The notes: generated from the sequence alone by a model not told the origin. A stretch of DNA of 64,000 nucleotides from an uncultured Desulfobacter sp. (GCF_963677125.1 NZ_OY781882.1:1496501-1560500); one strand, 5' to 3'; shown: positions 25,945-36,157, counted from the first letter of the stretch. Program-made: numbers and translations.

Positions 25945-27513
25945 GTGAAAACCCTTTGTGGGGAGCAACCCGCCCCGGAAGATGAAAAACGTATAGTAGA
26001 AGAGATTCACCAATGCATTAAGGTACTGGAAACCTTGGCAGACCGGTCTGAGCTTTTGGCAAAAATTTGTGAAGCGGACCGCATTGCTTTGATTAAAGCT
26101 GCCGGCAAAATATCCCGGCCGGACAAAGCTGAAATAAAAAAACGCAACAAAGATAAAAAGCGGCAAAAGCGCCTTGCCGTTGTCGCAAAAGAACGGCGAA
26201 TGAGGGCGCAAACCGGAATCAGGAAAGCCAGGGAAGCATCGGTGTTCACCGCACCGCCCCAACTTGAAGGGCCTGCTGTTGAAAGTCAGAATGCTGCAGA
26301 GTATCTTGATTCCCCCCGCAACTGCTATGTGTGCAAAGCTGAATTTACATTGCTCCACCATTTCTATGACAGCATGTGTCCTGAATGTGCAAAACTTAAC
26401 TACCAAAAGCGGTTCCAGACTGCATCCCTTGAAGGGCAGATAGCCGTCATCACAGGATCCAGGCTTAAAATCGGCTACCAGGCCACGGTGATGATGCTCA
26501 AAGCCGGGGCCCGGGTGATTGCCACCACACGTTTTCCCAAGGATTCCGCCCTAAGATTCTCCAAAGAACCTGATTTTGACCAGTGGGGACACAGGCTCCA
26601 TATCTACGGGATGGACCTGCGTCATATTCCCAGCGTGGAGCTGTTTTGTGATCATGTAAAACAGACATATCGGCGACTAGATATCTTAATCAATAATGCG
26701 GCCCAGACCGTTCGACGCCCACCTGGATTTTATGCCCATCTGATGGACACCGAACAACAAAAAATTTCATCGTTACCTACTGAAGCGGCAATGCTTTTAG
26801 GTCATTACCAGGACTGCGTGGCCCAGGTGACAACAGGCCGCCCCCGTGATGTGGGTGACGAAGAGGCGTTGCCGGTCTCCTGGAGCGGCAACGCCCCCGG
26901 CATAGGGCTGCGGCAATCGGCCCAACTCTCCCAGATCCCCTATTCCTATGACCACAGTATCGATGCGCCTCAGGTATTTCCCCAAAAGGCTCTGGATGCA
27001 GATCTTCAACAGGTGGATCTTCGAAAAACCAACTCCTGGCGACTGAAACTGGGAGAAATTGAAACGGCGGAGATGCTGGAAATTCAGCTGGTCAACAATG
27101 TGGCCCCGTTTGTGTTGTGTAACAGACTGGCCCAGATGATGAAATCTGACTTTACCGGTCAAAAACACATTGTCAATGTCTCTGCCATGGAAGGCAAATT
27201 CCTGCGCTTTAAAAAGGGCAGCCGCCATCCCCATACCAACATGGCCAAAGCGGCATTAAACATGCTCACTCATACGGCTGCCGAGGATCTTGCCAAATAT
27301 GGCATCTACATGAATGCTGTGGATACCGGCTGGGTCACGGATGAGGATCCGGCACAGCTTGCCAGATTAAAACAAGAGCGCCATGATTTTCAGCCTCCTT
27401 TGGATATTGTGGACGGCGCGGCCCGGATCTGCGACCCGTTTTTTCACGGTATTTTAACGGGAAAACATTGGTGTGGGAAATTTTTAAAGGATTATTTTCC
27501 TATAGACTGGTAG
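25945..27513 (+). CDS. SDR-fold oxidoreductase-like protein with N-terminal zinc-ribbon-like region
   Basis: A 522-residue protein starting at GTG behind AAGGAAGG. The first ~130 residues are charged, helical and unlike an SDR. They are followed by a CxxC pair set (NCYVCKAEF and MCPECAKLNY), which looks like a zinc ribbon. A short-chain dehydrogenase fold begins near 165 (AVITGSRLKIGY, ILINNAAQTVRRP). At the usual YxxxK site the sequence is HTNMAKAALNM: the Lys is present but the Tyr position is Thr. The SDR part also has a long insertion (~270-355). It may be a redox enzyme of altered chemistry or a non-catalytic binding protein. Substrate unknown. Its 3' end overlaps the next, convergent gene by 22 bases. 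Confidence 0.75.
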   Translation: MKTLCGEQPAPEDEKRIVEEIHQCIKVLETLADRSELLAKICEADRIALIKAAGKISRPDKAEIKKRNKDKKRQKRLAVVAKERRMRAQTGIRKAREASVFTAPPQLEGPAVESQNAAEYLDSPRNCYVCKAEFTLLHHFYDSMCPECAKLNYQKRFQTASLEGQIAVITGSRLKIGYQATVMMLKAGARVIATTRFPKDSALRFSKEPDFDQWGHRLHIYGMDLRHIPSVELFCDHVKQTYRRLDILINNAAQTVRRPPGFYAHLMDTEQQKISSLPTEAAMLLGHYQDCVAQVTTGRPRDVGDEEALPVSWSGNAPGIGLRQSAQLSQIPYSYDHSIDAPQVFPQKALDADLQQVDLRKTNSWRLKLGEIETAEMLEIQLVNNVAPFVLCNRLAQMMKSDFTGQKHIVNVSAMEGKFLRFKKGSRHPHTNMAKAALNMLTHTAAEDLAKYGIYMNAVDTGWVTDEDPAQLARLKQERHDFQPPLDIVDGAARICDPFFHGILTGKHWCGKFLKDYFPIDW

Positions 27514-29681
27514 CGTTCCTGTTCAACCAAGACAAAAAAATCGGCAATAGATCTGAACACCCGTGTTGATTCACTGCCCGAAAGCAGATTGTGGCAGTCC
27601 TCGTTGAAGAAAAAAAAGTCTTTGCGAGTGGCATTGACAAGCTTAAACAATTTTAAAGCATTTTCCGTGTTGCTGTGGAACTTTTTGCCGGACTGCAGGA
27701 ATAAAAGGGGTGCTGTAACAGACGTCAGTCTTTGTTCCAGGAGTTTGATCAGTCTTTCAAGCGATTTCATGCCTTGGACAGAATTTTCATTGTAGCATGT
27801 CACACATGTATTTTGCGGACACTCATCACTGTTATCAGACCGTTTGTCAACAAAACGTGCCTTTTGCAGCATACGATGCCAAAATTCAGATGCAGCAAAT
27901 GAACGCCGCCTCATATCTTTGACATTTAATGGTGGGGCAACAGCAAAAACACCGGCGATTTCCGGTATCCGAGAGGCAAGTTCAAGGGCAAGTCCGGCGC
28001 CTGTAAAAAAACCGCCAACAAAGACGTACGGCGTTCTGTGCTTTAAAAGAACATAACCTTCTTCCACACTGTCAATCCAGTCGTTATGATTTGTCTGTGA
28101 AAGATCTTCAGGGCAGGTGCCATGCCCTTTAAGACGCGGCACAAACACAGTGTAGCCAAGCTTACTGAAAAAAGAGGCCAGGGGGTTCATCTCTTTGGGG
28201 CAGGATAAATAATTGTGAATTAAAAGAATACCGGGCCTTCCTTTGCCCGGATCAAAAAAAATGGGGCTTCCTGCCTCTTTGTCAAAGAGTTTGCTGGGGG
28301 ACTTACATTTTTCGTAATCAAGATCATAATCTTTTAGAACTTTATCTTTCAACACACGGCGAATCTGCTGACCAATTTCAACCTCACTTTTCTCGGCAAT
28401 ACCTTTGATGAAAAAAACGATGTCCTGTAATGGCTCCACTTCATTGGCAACCACATAAAGGGGGTTTTCCATTCTCACCCCCTGGAAACCGACATCTGAT
28501 GCAAATTTTTCCTGTCTTTTAAAAAACTTTCCATTTTTTTCATAAAGCACACCGGTTTTTAGAGCTGTGTCAAGAAATTTGGTAAATCTCTCATTTTTAT
28601 CGTCGGTCAATAGATGAATCTGGTTCTCATAAAAAGCGTTGTGGACACAGCGTCCGCTTTTAATGACTTTTCCGGTAATTGTAAGATAAGCCCGGCATCG
28701 TAAATCATAGGGATCAATGCCCTGGGATGAAGGCGGCATATACTTGATAAGGCAGGTAAAGATATGATCATAGTTAAGGGAGGTCATGCCGTACACATTA
28801 ACCATGAATCTGTGGAGAATGTCCTGACTTGCCGCTTTTATAACAGGGGCGGAACACATACGTCTGCTGAAAAAAATTTTTCGCCTTGATGTCAGATCGC
28901 TTTCAACAAATGAATTATGAAGATAATCCGAAATTTTTATGGGATCTGCAAACCGAATATCTACCTGGACGCCGGATAAAATCATGCTGCCCTCGGTCAT
29001 CAACTCATCCATAACCTGCTGGGAGGGATTTTCCATGAGCTTTTTGGCAAGAGAAGAGAGCAGATTCTCTTTTGCCCGCATGGGATAATAGGTAATATTT
29101 GTGGGCACCATATAGGTTGTTTGACTTAAAACCTTTTCCGGGTCCTTGATTTCAAACCAGTCTATGAGTCGTTGAAACTCTTTAGGGTTTATGGCTTTCA
29201 TTCGCCGGAGCCGTTCCCGGTAAAATTCACTTTGAAGTGCGATCACTGCAGCCCCGGAACGGGGCCGATGAACCACTTTATCGACTTGAATTTCAAATCT
29301 TCCGTCATTGACAAGCTTTTTATTTTTCACCATTCTTCCTTCCGGAAAAATGATCCATGACGCGTCGCCGCCTAAAAGGGTTTTGGTAATAAGGTCATTC
29401 CGATTCGGATCTTTGGTGGAAATGGCCCCCATGACATCAAGAATGTTTTTCAACCCGCCGGCAAAGAGATCGGCATGGGCCAGGGACCAGATTCTTTTCT
29501 TCGTTATATTATAGAGATGATACGGTAAAAAAATCGTTTCGATTCTGGTGAAATGGTTGGCAATAAATATAATGGACCCTTCCGGAATCCTTTCCCGATT
29601 ATGAATGGTTATCCGGGCTTTGGAAAGCCCGGATAATGCCTTAAGCGCATATCCGGACATGAAATATGCAAATTTGTTCAT
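27492..29681 (-). CDS. PlsC-like acyltransferase / alpha-beta hydrolase fusion
   Basis: A 729-residue protein. The N-terminal part resembles glycerolipid acyltransferases: IIFIANHFTRIETIFLPYHL (HX4E instead of the usual HX4D) and FPEGRMVKNK. The middle (~230-470) is an unassigned helical region. The last ~260 residues are an alpha/beta hydrolase (ILLIHNYLSCPKEM, LKGHGTCPEDL, late His in DCHNLLSG), but the nucleophile elbow reads GGFFTGAG, with Phe where GxSxG needs Ser. The hydrolase half may be inactive or use a different residue. A role in membrane lipid synthesis or turnover is likely. It ends convergently with the SDR-like gene. Confidence 0.78.
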   Translation of the reverse strand: MNKFAYFMSGYALKALSGLSKARITIHNRERIPEGSIIFIANHFTRIETIFLPYHLYNITKKRIWSLAHADLFAGGLKNILDVMGAISTKDPNRNDLITKTLLGGDASWIIFPEGRMVKNKKLVNDGRFEIQVDKVVHRPRSGAAVIALQSEFYRERLRRMKAINPKEFQRLIDWFEIKDPEKVLSQTTYMVPTNITYYPMRAKENLLSSLAKKLMENPSQQVMDELMTEGSMILSGVQVDIRFADPIKISDYLHNSFVESDLTSRRKIFFSRRMCSAPVIKAASQDILHRFMVNVYGMTSLNYDHIFTCLIKYMPPSSQGIDPYDLRCRAYLTITGKVIKSGRCVHNAFYENQIHLLTDDKNERFTKFLDTALKTGVLYEKNGKFFKRQEKFASDVGFQGVRMENPLYVVANEVEPLQDIVFFIKGIAEKSEVEIGQQIRRVLKDKVLKDYDLDYEKCKSPSKLFDKEAGSPIFFDPGKGRPGILLIHNYLSCPKEMNPLASFFSKLGYTVFVPRLKGHGTCPEDLSQTNHNDWIDSVEEGYVLLKHRTPYVFVGGFFTGAGLALELASRIPEIAGVFAVAPPLNVKDMRRRSFAASEFWHRMLQKARFVDKRSDNSDECPQNTCVTCYNENSVQGMKSLERLIKLLEQRLTSVTAPLLFLQSGKKFHSNTENALKLFKLVNATRKDFFFFNEDCHNLLSGSESTRVFRSIADFFVLVEQERYQSIGK

Positions 29682-29728
29682 GTTGTCCTTTTTTTACAAC
29701 ATAATATATAAAGATTTTCGATCGGGCA

Positions 29729-32551
29729 CTATTTACCTTTTTCAGAACAACTACGAAGTATAAGACCCTGGGGCAGGCTTTCCCCAAAAATGGAAGCTTC
29801 ATCAGCCGACTCAATCGGCACGACGGTCTGAATCATATCCTGGAACTTTTTAGGCGCCTTCATCTGCTCAAGCCAAGGGACCATTGTTTGAATAATATCC
29901 TGGGAAACATCACGGGTCCGATCCCCGGTCTTTCTTAGAATCTGGGCCAACGCCGACGCGATCTGATCCTTGGAGGTCCAGTTGATTTTTATCAATCGAT
30001 TGGTCCACTTCTCAACCTCTTTTGCCGGAACGACTCTATCCACAGAACCGTAAAGAAGCTCTCTGGCACCGAGTCTGGATAACGCCCAAAACATTTGATG
30101 CGGCGTTTTGCCCGGCTTCAACTGGGGGATCAGCTTTTTTGACAAAGCGATTTTGTCTTTTACCAACAGGCGCTCCATATTTGCTGCGGCCATCCACACT
30201 TCGGTCATTTCCTGCTTGGGCACTTTTTTTCCGGCACCGTTATTTGCCAGTAAATAACCGGAAACATCCTGAAAAAACTGCCGTTGCTGACCTGCGGTCA
30301 AGCCCCCTGCAATGCGCCGGCAAAAGATCCACCACTCAACGGCATTTTGCTTGGCCTTAGGAAACAGGCATCTCTGTAAATAGACCTTCCACAATTTCGG
30401 CATACGCCCCTCATCAAAGGCATCACCAAAGCCGGGCCGAATACAGAATCCGGTTAAATTTAACCAGCGCACTTCGTGTTCCGGACTGTTTGACCGCCAT
30501 TTGACATTTTCAATCAAATGATCGGCCACGGCCCTAAGAAAAGATAACGGCCATTTATTTTTCTTTGTCTCCACCAGCTTCTCTATATTTTTGACAACAG
30601 AAGGCAACCGGGGGCTGTCGGCAGGGCCGGAAAAGGCTTCTGTCAAGAGCTCCCGGACACAATTTACTGTATCATCATCATAGACTTCGCTCTCGCCGGT
30701 TTCTCCAGTCTGGGGTTCACGCAATTGAAATTGGAGCTTCCAACGATGGGATGACACAGTTGAACGGCACCACATGGCAAGGGTTCCCATCTCCGTATAT
30801 TCCGCCTCAACCTTGACCGGAATCCGTTTTGAGTCCCCGTTTTTTCCAAATTTAATGATTGTTTTCAAAGGCGGCAGCGGTGTCATGGAATCATCCACCG
30901 GGAGAATGTCGCCACTTTTATCACCGGACCTGAAACTGGAACTGAACATTGAAAAAACAACCGGCTGGTTGGCGACAACTTCAAATTCCATCTGCGGTAA
31001 CTGAATCAACGATCCTTCATCCAGACCACGCTCCACAACACAGAGTACGTTTTCACAAGTTGCCTCTTTGGTATGATCCGAAGCAACGCCGATATAATAG
31101 CTTCTCGGACTGCCGCTGCCCACCCGCACACCGATACCTTGCTTGACAAGACCATAGTAAGAGGCACCTAGGGCAACAGAAAGGTCCGGATCACTATTAT
31201 CCAGCACTGTGGGCAGTGCCTGATCCTCACAGGAAAACCATTTTCCGATGGCCGACCTGATTTTATTTTGGAACACGTCGGGTTTCAGTGAGCCGCCATT
31301 AAACAAAATATGATCCGGTATGGGCTCCTTACCCAAAGCCGCTTGAACGCTTTCACGATGGCGTTCTAAAAACCATCCGATATGACGGGTGATTGCAGGT
31401 TCCTGCTCATAGGGCAGCCCAAATTCGGCGATCGCCTTTCCCGCTTTTTTAGGATTGGCAGCACTGGGTTCCACCTCCGGGAAAAAACCGTTGCACAAAA
31501 TATCTTCCAGCTCATCTTTTTCAAGATCTGCTGACAATGTATTTGCGATAAGGGCGCGGCCCTCTCCTCGTAAAACGATTCTGGCACGGTTTTCATCACC
31601 GGTTTTATTGTCATCGCCGGCCAAAAGCAGGGTCTCTTTGGCGGCCCTGCATTTATAACTCAGTGTTTTCCACTGATCCGCCGTAAGGTTTGCTTTTTGT
31701 TTGAATTTTGATGCGACATAACGGGCCAGGGTCAGGTCAATATTATCTCCGCCTAAAATGAGGTGATCCCCGACAGCCACCCGCTCAAACCGTGGACTGC
31801 CCTCAGCCTCTTTCAATGAGATTAAGGTAAAGTCAGTAGTCCCCCCGCCCACATCACAAACAAGAATCAGATCATCCGCTTTGACATGGGACTGCCAGTC
31901 ATGCTCATGGCGCGTCACCCAAGCATAAAATGCGGCAAGCGGCTCTTCGAGCAGGGTGATGTTTTTGCTGAATCCTGCATCTCTTGCGGCCTTTAGCGTA
32001 TATTCACGGGCTGCTTCATCAAATGACGCCGGAACGGTGATGACGGCGAATTGATTTTCAAGAAACAGGTCTTCGTCTTTAACAAAGTGATTCCATGCCT
32101 TTCGAATATGCCTTAAATATTCACTGGTCGCCTTGACCGGGGATATTTTATCCACATTCTGGGACCCCCAGGGCAGAATCGGGGCTTCACGGTCAGCCCT
32201 GGAATGACACAGCCAGCTTTTGGCGGATGACACCAGCCGGGATGGAATCTGAGCGCCATGCTCTCTTGCAAACACACCGGCAAACAGATCGCTTTCCTTT
32301 TTCCAGGGATGCCTTAATGCCTCTTTGGCAACATCGTACTCTCCGGGAATATATAAAAAAGAGGGCAGTACAGGGACAGGCGAAAACTCACCCGGTCCGG
32401 TTAATTGAGGCACCTTGAAAACTTTTATGGCATTGCCGATGCCACCACCGGCTTTATTGGTGTCTATGCTCGTCAGATCCGCGTATGATACCGCTGAATT
32501 GGTCGTTCCCAGGTCGATGCCTACCACATACCGTTTATCTTGAAAATCCAC
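29729..32551 (-). CDS. Hsp70-family protein with large C-terminal domain
   Basis: A 940-residue protein whose first ~520 residues are an Hsp70/actin-type ATPase: phosphate loops GIDLGTTNSAVSY and VCDVGGGTTDFTLI, and the adenosine loop FNGGSLKPDVFQ. Instead of a DnaK substrate-binding domain it has a ~400-residue C-terminal part that is mostly helical after a short beta region. It follows its paralogue by 19 bases and probably forms an operon with it and the DUF2760 gene. This is a noncanonical Hsp70 of unknown client, not DnaK. Confidence 0.85.
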   Translation of the reverse strand: MDFQDKRYVVGIDLGTTNSAVSYADLTSIDTNKAGGGIGNAIKVFKVPQLTGPGEFSPVPVLPSFLYIPGEYDVAKEALRHPWKKESDLFAGVFAREHGAQIPSRLVSSAKSWLCHSRADREAPILPWGSQNVDKISPVKATSEYLRHIRKAWNHFVKDEDLFLENQFAVITVPASFDEAAREYTLKAARDAGFSKNITLLEEPLAAFYAWVTRHEHDWQSHVKADDLILVCDVGGGTTDFTLISLKEAEGSPRFERVAVGDHLILGGDNIDLTLARYVASKFKQKANLTADQWKTLSYKCRAAKETLLLAGDDNKTGDENRARIVLRGEGRALIANTLSADLEKDELEDILCNGFFPEVEPSAANPKKAGKAIAEFGLPYEQEPAITRHIGWFLERHRESVQAALGKEPIPDHILFNGGSLKPDVFQNKIRSAIGKWFSCEDQALPTVLDNSDPDLSVALGASYYGLVKQGIGVRVGSGSPRSYYIGVASDHTKEATCENVLCVVERGLDEGSLIQLPQMEFEVVANQPVVFSMFSSSFRSGDKSGDILPVDDSMTPLPPLKTIIKFGKNGDSKRIPVKVEAEYTEMGTLAMWCRSTVSSHRWKLQFQLREPQTGETGESEVYDDDTVNCVRELLTEAFSGPADSPRLPSVVKNIEKLVETKKNKWPLSFLRAVADHLIENVKWRSNSPEHEVRWLNLTGFCIRPGFGDAFDEGRMPKLWKVYLQRCLFPKAKQNAVEWWIFCRRIAGGLTAGQQRQFFQDVSGYLLANNGAGKKVPKQEMTEVWMAAANMERLLVKDKIALSKKLIPQLKPGKTPHQMFWALSRLGARELLYGSVDRVVPAKEVEKWTNRLIKINWTSKDQIASALAQILRKTGDRTRDVSQDIIQTMVPWLEQMKAPKKFQDMIQTVVPIESADEASIFGESLPQGLILRSCSEKGK

Positions 32552-32570
32552 TATACTCTCCTACCCGCCA

Positions 32571-34388
32571 CTACACCTTGGGCCTTACATTCAACTCCAA
32601 GCGCCATTTTCTATCATCATCCCGTGCACAGGCCCAAAATTCAAGGGTGCCGATCTCGGTCACCTTCACTTCAAACGTAACAGGTATAAACCCTTCATCC
32701 GTTCCTTCAAGTTCAGTTTCAATGGAGGTTAAGTCTGTAATCCCCTCATCCTCCCAATTATCGATCACATCACCGAGCTGATCATCGGGCCGGTTGGGAG
32801 AACTCATGATATCAAAGGTGACTTTTTCACCCACCACCAAATTAAACAAGCGGTCCTTGCTTTCTGCCTGGCTGCCGTCTTCCATGCCGAAGGGAGCAAT
32901 GCAAAGCGCTCTGGTGGGCATGGCAAGCCCTGGAATGGCCGGCATGGCAGCTTCAATGGCCATGTAGTAGGACATCCCGAGGCCACCGCGGATTTTGATG
33001 CCCTCTCCACGTGCGGCCTGACCATAATATGAGGCGCCCCAGGCTACGGAAAGATCAAAATCAACCGCATTGATCTGCCGGATTTCACCACTACCGGCTG
33101 TCGTGTGCCACTGATTGAGCACATCCAGAATCCGCGCTCTGATCATAGGGGATTTCATGACCCCACCGTTAAATACAACGGCAGTGGGCAGTCTCGGATT
33201 TCCCTGGTCATTGGTATGGGAAGATATGAATTGGGCCAAATGCCGGGTAATACCTGGATCAGATTCATATAAAAGCCCAAACTCTTTCATACCGGCGGCG
33301 CTGCTTTTAGCCGGCGTGTCATCCAAATTGCATTTCGGAAAAAAACCATCCAGCACAACCTGCTGTATCTCCTCAAGCTTCAAGCTCACCTTGATCGTGC
33401 CGGCAATCAGGCCGGAGCCTCTTCCCAAAACCGTTACAGGATATTCATCAGGACCGTCGGATGAAAACAAGCTCTCTTTGGCTTTTCTGCAGGAGTGAAC
33501 AAGTCCTCTCATCTGCCAGTCATCCAATTTCTGTTTCTTTTCCCGCAACTGGGCGGCAAGAAAGTAGGAAAGCGTTAAATCCAGGTTGTCGCCTCCGACA
33601 AGCAGATGATTACCCACAGCCACACGTTCAAGACTTAGAAGACCGTCCTCATCCTCGTCCACCTCAATAAGGCTGAAATCGCTGGTACCGCCGCCGATAT
33701 CACAGACCAGGACCAGATCGCCTTTTTCCACTTGATCTCTCCAGTCATCACCGGCTTTGTCAATCCAGGCATAAAAGGCGGATTGAGGCTCTTCGATAAG
33801 CACAATGTCGTTCAAACCGGCCAGTTGCGCAGCCTTCACCGTCAGTTCCCGGGCAACGGCATCAAATGAGGCCGGAACCGTCAGGTAGATGGATTGATTT
33901 TCAAGGCAGAGATCCGGATCATCCTCCCCCATTTCATGGTTCCAGGCATTTTTTATATGCCTGAGCAGCGCACAGGAGGCCTGGACCGGAGACAGTTTCT
34001 CGATATCTTTTGTGGTATTCCAAGGAAGAATGGGGGTTTCGCGATCCACCGCCGCATTGCACAGCCACGACTTTGCCGAAAAGATCAGTTTATGGGGCAC
34101 TTCAGCACCGCGTTCTCTGGCAAATTCACCGGCGACAGTCAAGGCATCTTCTTCTTGCCATGGCAGAACTAAAGAGTCTGAATCGTTTTCGTGCCCCTCC
34201 TTAACATAAAGAAACGAGGGAAGGGAATCTCTTAATTCAACCACCCCGGGACCTGTGAGCTGCGGCACTCGAAAAATGTTTATTTTTGCCATTTCCCTGG
34301 GAGCCCTTTCAGCTTCCATATCAGAATAGGCCACCACGCAATTTGTTGTCCCAAGATCTATTCCAACGATATATCTGCCCTCTTTCAC
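32571..34388 (-). CDS. Hsp70-family protein, shorter paralogue
   Basis: A 605-residue Hsp70-like ATPase with GIDLGTTNCVVAYSD, VCDIGGGTSDFSLIEV and FNGGVMKSPMIR. It is clearly related to the 940-residue neighbour along the whole ATPase domain (shared motifs such as VPQLTGPG, SAKSWLC, PILPW) but ends soon after a ~100-residue beta-like tail. The pair probably arose by duplication and loss or gain of the helical C-terminus. It starts 30 bases after the DUF2760 gene ends. Confidence 0.87.
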   Translation of the reverse strand: MKEGRYIVGIDLGTTNCVVAYSDMEAERAPREMAKINIFRVPQLTGPGVVELRDSLPSFLYVKEGHENDSDSLVLPWQEEDALTVAGEFARERGAEVPHKLIFSAKSWLCNAAVDRETPILPWNTTKDIEKLSPVQASCALLRHIKNAWNHEMGEDDPDLCLENQSIYLTVPASFDAVARELTVKAAQLAGLNDIVLIEEPQSAFYAWIDKAGDDWRDQVEKGDLVLVCDIGGGTSDFSLIEVDEDEDGLLSLERVAVGNHLLVGGDNLDLTLSYFLAAQLREKKQKLDDWQMRGLVHSCRKAKESLFSSDGPDEYPVTVLGRGSGLIAGTIKVSLKLEEIQQVVLDGFFPKCNLDDTPAKSSAAGMKEFGLLYESDPGITRHLAQFISSHTNDQGNPRLPTAVVFNGGVMKSPMIRARILDVLNQWHTTAGSGEIRQINAVDFDLSVAWGASYYGQAARGEGIKIRGGLGMSYYMAIEAAMPAIPGLAMPTRALCIAPFGMEDGSQAESKDRLFNLVVGEKVTFDIMSSPNRPDDQLGDVIDNWEDEGITDLTSIETELEGTDEGFIPVTFEVKVTEIGTLEFWACARDDDRKWRLELNVRPKV

Positions 34389-34418
34389 GGCACACTCCTA
34401 CTAATAAATAAAAATTTT

Positions 34419-35222
34419 CTATTCAACTTCTACTTCTGCCGGTGCAACAATGGAGGCATCCTGTACATCAGACAGTTTAGGCACCTCATTTTTTGCAGCC
34501 TTCCATCCCCGATGTCTTAACACCCCTTTAAAAGGCGGTTCACCGGAAACATTTCCCGTTAATGTAATGGCATTGGGGTCAAACCCTGGTTCAACTTCAA
34601 CTTCATCACCTTCCTGCTTATCAATCACCGGTCCCAAAGACAGATACTTATCAACACTTTTCTTGCAGTCTTCTTGTATGCTTCTAACGGCAGCGCCAAT
34701 CTGTTCATCATCATACAAAGACAGTTCTTCGGCAAAAAAATCCAGCAGACGCCCTTCCCGTTGTAACACCGATATAAAATGCAGAAAAAGTCTTTTTTGA
34801 CGTTCCTGTTCCAATTTCTTTTCTACAAAATCCTTTTTCTTTGGGCCGTCGCCACTTCCAGTTGCTTTTTTGCCGGCAGGTTCAACAGCAATCGTTTTAA
34901 ACAAAGACCCCACACTTGATTTCAAAAGGATCCAAAGAATAAGGCTTAAAACGAAAAAAACAAGGACTGTGAATATACTAATATAGGCTATATATTGTGT
35001 CGTCGCCGTCTCCATAAAACGAGCCAAATCGGCCAGGGTTTGAATGGTAAATGTCTCATTAATTCCCGGAATAGTAATAATACCGTCAGAACCTGGCGCA
35101 AAGATAAATGCAAGTTTCTTTAGTCCAAAAAAAATCCCGGCACTTACCGCCCCGCCGATGATCAGCATAAACAGTACAATAACTGTAAATGATTTAGTCG
35201 CATATGCCTTTGTTGCGTTCAC
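34419..35222 (-). CDS. DUF2760-like membrane protein
   Basis: A 267-residue protein with two transmembrane helices (~12-36 and ~80-104), then a cytoplasmic, charged linker and a conserved C-terminal domain (LFLHFISVLQREGRLLDFFAEELSLYDD, LTGNVSGEPPFKGVLRHRGW). It matches the DUF2760 family as I recall it, which is found beside Hsp70-like genes. It is the first gene of the three-gene operon. It may recruit the two Hsp70-like ATPases to the membrane; that is inference. Confidence 0.8.
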   Translation of the reverse strand: MNATKAYATKSFTVIVLFMLIIGGAVSAGIFFGLKKLAFIFAPGSDGIITIPGINETFTIQTLADLARFMETATTQYIAYISIFTVLVFFVLSLILWILLKSSVGSLFKTIAVEPAGKKATGSGDGPKKKDFVEKKLEQERQKRLFLHFISVLQREGRLLDFFAEELSLYDDEQIGAAVRSIQEDCKKSVDKYLSLGPVIDKQEGDEVEVEPGFDPNAITLTGNVSGEPPFKGVLRHRGWKAAKNEVPKLSDVQDASIVAPAEVEVE

Positions 35223-35560
35223 GATGTATTCTCTCCTGATTTTTTGTATTTTATGTTTTATTTTTAAATATAACTCATTAAATTAATAAGTAAATTTCAA
35301 CCGAACACCTATCTTAATATTTCCCGGATAGATGATATGGTAATACATCACTTGGAGGACCAACATACTAAAAAAAGCAGGTGCATGAAACCTTTTTTCA
35401 GCTATTCTCAATGGGTTTCCGGGGCAATTTTTTTTTAAAAAAAATTTTGATTCATATGTCAGGCTTTGGTTTAGTGTATTGAGAGGGGAAATTCGAACAT
35501 GCTATCTATGCTTACAAATTTAGAAAAAATAAATTCCGCAAATTTTGCGTTGGAGAGTTG
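35223..35560. other. Divergent AT-rich intergenic region
   Basis: This 338-base region separates the DUF2760 operon (minus) from the GNAT gene (plus) and must hold both promoters. No clear -35/-10 pair, hairpin or small gene stood out. Confidence 0.4.
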
Positions 35561-36148
35561 ATGATGCAAGATAGGACAAAACAACAAATGAATTTTGGCG
35601 TGTATCTTTCGCCGATCACACATAATCATATTACCCATCTAATAGGTTTTTCAGATGATCCTGAACTTATTGATACAATGGGATGGCATCCATTCCGATG
35701 TAATGAAAGTGAAAGATTTATTAAAACGGTAGAAATTCTTACATTACCTGATAGTGGTGATGGTGATCCAATAACATTTTCCATTATTGCTCATAAAAAC
35801 GATGTTCCAATAGGCTATGTCACCCTTAAAGGCATCCACAATGATAAATCAAAGGCAGAAATTGGTATAGCAATAATGGATGGGCGGTACCGCTCAGGTG
35901 GGCATGGAACTGAAGCGTTAAAGCTTGTAGCCGATTATGCATTTAATACCATGAATTTATCCACCATAGCTCTCACTGTCTTTCATTCCAATACAAGAGC
36001 GATTAAGGCTTATGAGAAGGTTGGTTTTAAGACAGTAGATATCCTGAAAAAGTCATGGACGATGCCAAACGGGGAAAAAATTGATATGTTGTTAATGGCG
36101 TTAAATAAAAAGAGATTTTGTTTGCAAACTAAACGGTTGGAGGGATAA
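35561..36148 (+). CDS. GNAT-family N-acetyltransferase (RimJ/RimL type)
   Basis: A 195-residue acetyltransferase. The acetyl-CoA binding region is visible as EIGIAIMDGRYRSGGHGTEALKL (motif A), followed by LTVFHSNTRAIKAYEKVGFK (motif B), as in RimJ/RimL-like enzymes that acetylate protein N-termini, amines or antibiotics. Start ATG at 35561 has GGAG five bases upstream; the next codon is also ATG. The gene is AT-rich and lies beside a patch of gene remnants, suggesting acquisition by transfer. Confidence 0.8.
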   Translation: MMQDRTKQQMNFGVYLSPITHNHITHLIGFSDDPELIDTMGWHPFRCNESERFIKTVEILTLPDSGDGDPITFSIIAHKNDVPIGYVTLKGIHNDKSKAEIGIAIMDGRYRSGGHGTEALKLVADYAFNTMNLSTIALTVFHSNTRAIKAYEKVGFKTVDILKKSWTMPNGEKIDMLLMALNKKRFCLQTKRLEG

Positions 36149-36157
36149 ATAAGGCAG

